This document shows, piece after piece, positions 5,268-6,492 of a stretch of DNA of 6,492 nt. Numbering within the stretch: position 1 is the first letter of the stretch; each line of letters begins with the position of its first letter. Below the pieces are notes generated by a model. That model searched no databases. It worked only from the letters and a program-made list of their open reading frames with translations, and was not told where the DNA came from. The stretch lies in assembly GCA_938073845.1 (NCBI GenBank), contig CALJEO010000006.1:1-6492 (forward strand), written 5' to 3'. This DNA comes from an uncultured archaeon. GTDB lineage: Archaea; Korarchaeota; Korarchaeia; Korarchaeales; Korarchaeaceae. Both the position numbers and the translations under genes were made by a program.

Positions 5268-6163
5268 GGAAGATCACCCGACTTCAAGGCCCCAGCTATC
5301 GTATGAACTACGGTAGCTCTCGATCCGATCCATTCCAGGGTATCAGTAGCTATTAAAGCATCTGCACCAGCCCCCACGAGTTTCTCCAAGGAACCAGGGA
5401 CAAGCACGGGATGGACGAAAGCAGCGACTAAATAATTGGCTCCCATCTCCCTGGCAGCCCTGAGGGCATTGGCCATTGTCCCTCCGGTAGAGACGATATC
5501 GTCAACTACAACTACTTCCCTTCCCTTGAGCTCTAAGCTCTTAACGAAGGTCCTTATCTCGCCCGTGCTGAGATCTCTCTCCTTTCTGAGGGAGTCATAG
5601 TCATTAGTCCCATAATACTCGGCGAGTTCCTTGGCCCAGTTTATGCTCTCGGTATCGGGTCCTAGGATGAAGGGTTCCCTGAGGGGTATCTTCCTGAGCT
5701 CCTCAGCCAGTGACTTGAACCCGCTAAGGTTGAGGAAGTCAACCTCACCAAACCTTAAATCGTTCAGCCTGTGGAGGTGCGCCGTGACTGTTATTATGCT
5801 ATCAGCACCCGAGTTCTTGAGGAGCTCGATCACATACTCAGAGGAGAGAGGTTCTCCCTCCCTGAATATCGCGTCCTGCCTAGAGTAAGGAAAATAGGGC
5901 ATTACTACACTCACGGGACCTGCGTTCATATGTCTCTTCAGGTTCTTAAGTGTGAGGAGGACTTCTAAGAGGTAGTCATTGGGCCTACAGCTCCCGGCCT
6001 TCATCCTCATGGAAAGAACGATCCTCTCCCCACTAACCTTCCCCACGACCCTAGGGCAGACCTCACCATCCGGGAAGGTCCTCCTCTCAATGGGCAGGAG
6101 TCTCGCCCCTACCTCCTTGGAGAGGGCTACGTTGAAATCGTCCTCCGGTCCGACTATTAGCAT
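5264..6163 (-). CDS. prs: Ribose-phosphate pyrophosphokinase (PRPP synthetase)
   Basis: Makes 5-phosphoribosyl-1-pyrophosphate from ribose 5-phosphate and ATP, the entry metabolite for purine, pyrimidine, histidine and tryptophan synthesis. The 299 residues match the shorter archaeal enzymes. Visible motifs: RTFPDGEVCPRV (28-39), which corresponds to the F-x-DGE motif; MPYFPYSRQD (88-97) leading into the flexible ATP loop; TAHLHR (127-132), the conserved His segment; SLRKERD (191-197), with the catalytic Lys/Arg pair at K194 and R196; and the PRPP/ribose-5-phosphate loop VVVVDDIVSTGGTM (217-230). The ATG at 6163 is preceded by a TATA box at 6184-6193 at a distance that predicts a leaderless mRNA, and there is no Shine-Dalgarno site. 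The gene is divergent from thymidylate kinase and overlaps the following membrane protein by 4 bp, so it heads a two-gene operon that may read on into radA. Confidence 0.95.
   Translation of the reverse strand: MLIVGPEDDFNVALSKEVGARLLPIERRTFPDGEVCPRVVGKVSGERIVLSMRMKAGSCRPNDYLLEVLLTLKNLKRHMNAGPVSVVMPYFPYSRQDAIFREGEPLSSEYVIELLKNSGADSIITVTAHLHRLNDLRFGEVDFLNLSGFKSLAEELRKIPLREPFILGPDTESINWAKELAEYYGTNDYDSLRKERDLSTGEIRTFVKSLELKGREVVVVDDIVSTGGTMANALRAAREMGANYLVAAFVHPVLVPGSLEKLVGAGADALIATDTLEWIGSRATVVHTIAGALKSGDLP
5272..5279 (-). promoter_or_regulatory. Shine-Dalgarno site deciding the TTG start of the membrane protein
   Basis: On the minus strand GGGTGATC is followed by TTCC and then TTG at 5267. 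GGTGATC matches the sequence complementary to the archaeal 16S rRNA 3' end. It lies inside the last codons of prs and supports the TTG start over the GTG two codons later. Confidence 0.6.
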
Positions 6164-6170
6164 ATATGAT
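6161..6170 (+). promoter_or_regulatory. Possible TATA box of tmk, overlapping the prs start codon
   Basis: CATATATGAT is centred near 6165, predicting a transcript start near 6191 and a leader of about 24 nt that contains the strong Shine-Dalgarno site before tmk. The AT-rich element at 6184-6193 is the alternative; it would make the tmk mRNA nearly leaderless and waste that site. Confidence 0.35.
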
Positions 6171-6183
6171 TGAGCGGTTGGAG

Positions 6184-6193
6184 AAATTAAAAG
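6184..6193 (-). promoter_or_regulatory. TATA box of prs
   Basis: On the minus strand CTTTTAATTT is centred about 26 bp upstream of the prs ATG at 6163. This predicts transcription starting at or within a base or two of the start codon, in agreement with the lack of a Shine-Dalgarno site. Confidence 0.5.
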
Positions 6194-6203
6194 TTAGGTT
6201 ATC

Positions 6204-6210
6204 GAGGTGG
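6204..6210 (+). promoter_or_regulatory. Shine-Dalgarno site of thymidylate kinase
   Basis: GAGGTGG is followed by CCAG and then ATG 6215. It is a strong match to the archaeal consensus and fixes the tmk start. Confidence 0.65.
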
Positions 6211-6214
6211 CCAG

Positions 6215-6492
6215 ATGCTGATAACGTTCGAGGGTATCGATGGGGCCGGTAAGACGACCCAAAGCATGAGGTTGGTCACCAGATTGAGGGAACTGGGGAT
6301 GGAGGTGAGCTGGAGCAAGGAGCCTTCGGATGGCGAGATAGGTAGGCTTATCAGGAGTGCCTTGAGGGGGGAGATAGAATTCGACCAGAGGACCTTAGCG
6401 TTGCTATTCGCCGCGGATAGGGTAGAGCACACGAAGAGTCTCACAGTGAATCGCATCAACGTAGTGGATAGGTATGTCCTCTCGTCCCTAGC
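6215..6492 (+). CDS. tmk: Thymidylate kinase (dTMP kinase), 5' part only
   Basis: Phosphorylates dTMP to dTDP with ATP, the committed step towards dTTP. Ninety-two codons are visible before the window ends, a little under half of a typical enzyme of about 200 residues. The P-loop is FEGIDGAGKTT (5-15). The family's REP motif appears as SKEPSDGEIGRLIRSALRG (34-52), with Lys in place of the usual Arg before Glu-Pro. LLFAADRVEH (63-72) and VVDRYVLSSL (83-92, the DR-Y motif) are both characteristic of dTMP kinases and separate it from other P-loop nucleotide kinases. The lid region is outside the window. The start is ATG 6215, with the Shine-Dalgarno site 4 nt before it. It is divergent from prs across a 51-bp gap. 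The minus-strand open frame at 6199-6459 is its shadow. Confidence 0.93.
   Translation, partial: MLITFEGIDGAGKTTQSMRLVTRLRELGMEVSWSKEPSDGEIGRLIRSALRGEIEFDQRTLALLFAADRVEHTKSLTVNRINVVDRYVLSSL

Noticed and set aside
5029..5277. Minus-strand 82-codon frame overlapping the membrane protein start
   Set aside because: It is a second frame of the membrane protein gene; the hydrophobic helices and Shine-Dalgarno spacing favour the TTG 5267 frame.
6199..6459. Minus-strand 86-codon open frame
   Set aside because: It is opposite thymidylate kinase, whose P-loop and DR-Y motifs are unambiguous.
1..6492. Repeated GGAGG/GAGGAG-like purine runs throughout
   Set aside because: These come from frequent AGG arginine and GAG glutamate codons in thermophilic archaea, not from a repeat family or regulatory array.

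Overview
The window looks like a compact stretch of chromosome from a thermophilic archaeon. The evidence is an archaeal-type independent phosphoglycerate mutase, an archaeal RadA recombinase, a PAC2-family proteasome-chaperone homologue, an archaeal-sized PRPP synthetase, TATA boxes about 26 bp upstream of several starts, and arginine encoded mostly by AGG/AGA. A TACK lineage, possibly Korarchaeota, would fit, but the lineage is a guess from overall feel. There are no mobile elements, CRISPR arrays or RNA genes that I can see, and almost every base is coding.

Layout. (1) 1-546, minus: PAC2-family protein, cut by the window edge. (2) 608-1903, plus: ApgM. It shares a near-palindromic divergent promoter with gene 1. 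(3) 1869-2858 and 2855-3073, minus: a two-gene operon of a TtuA/NcsA-type tRNA thiolase and a small ubiquitin-fold (MoaD/ThiS/TtuB-like) protein, overlapping by ATGA. (4) 3092-3799, plus: a left-handed beta-helix (hexapeptide) acetyltransferase, starting only 18 bp from the divergent ubiquitin-like gene. (5) 3775-4819, minus: RadA, with its own TATA box but an abnormal 5' end. (6) 4872-5267, minus: a small four-helix membrane protein coupled to (7) 5264-6163, minus: PRPP synthetase. (8) 6215-6492, plus: the 5' part of thymidylate kinase, divergent from PRPP synthetase.

How they fit together. Most are housekeeping genes: central carbon metabolism (ApgM), nucleotide synthesis (PRPP synthetase, thymidylate kinase), DNA repair (RadA), tRNA 2-thiolation (TtuA-like plus its presumed partner) and protein quality control (PAC2). 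The convergent pairs overlap by 35 and 25 bp.

The most interesting points are these. The conserved N-terminal reading frame of RadA has no ATG, GTG or TTG, while a well-placed ATG sits one base out of frame and meets a TGA-C after nine codons. The ubiquitin-like partner of the tRNA thiolase has no C-terminal Gly-Gly. The RadA polymerisation motif FxxA reads VMSA. I do not see a clearly novel multi-gene system here.
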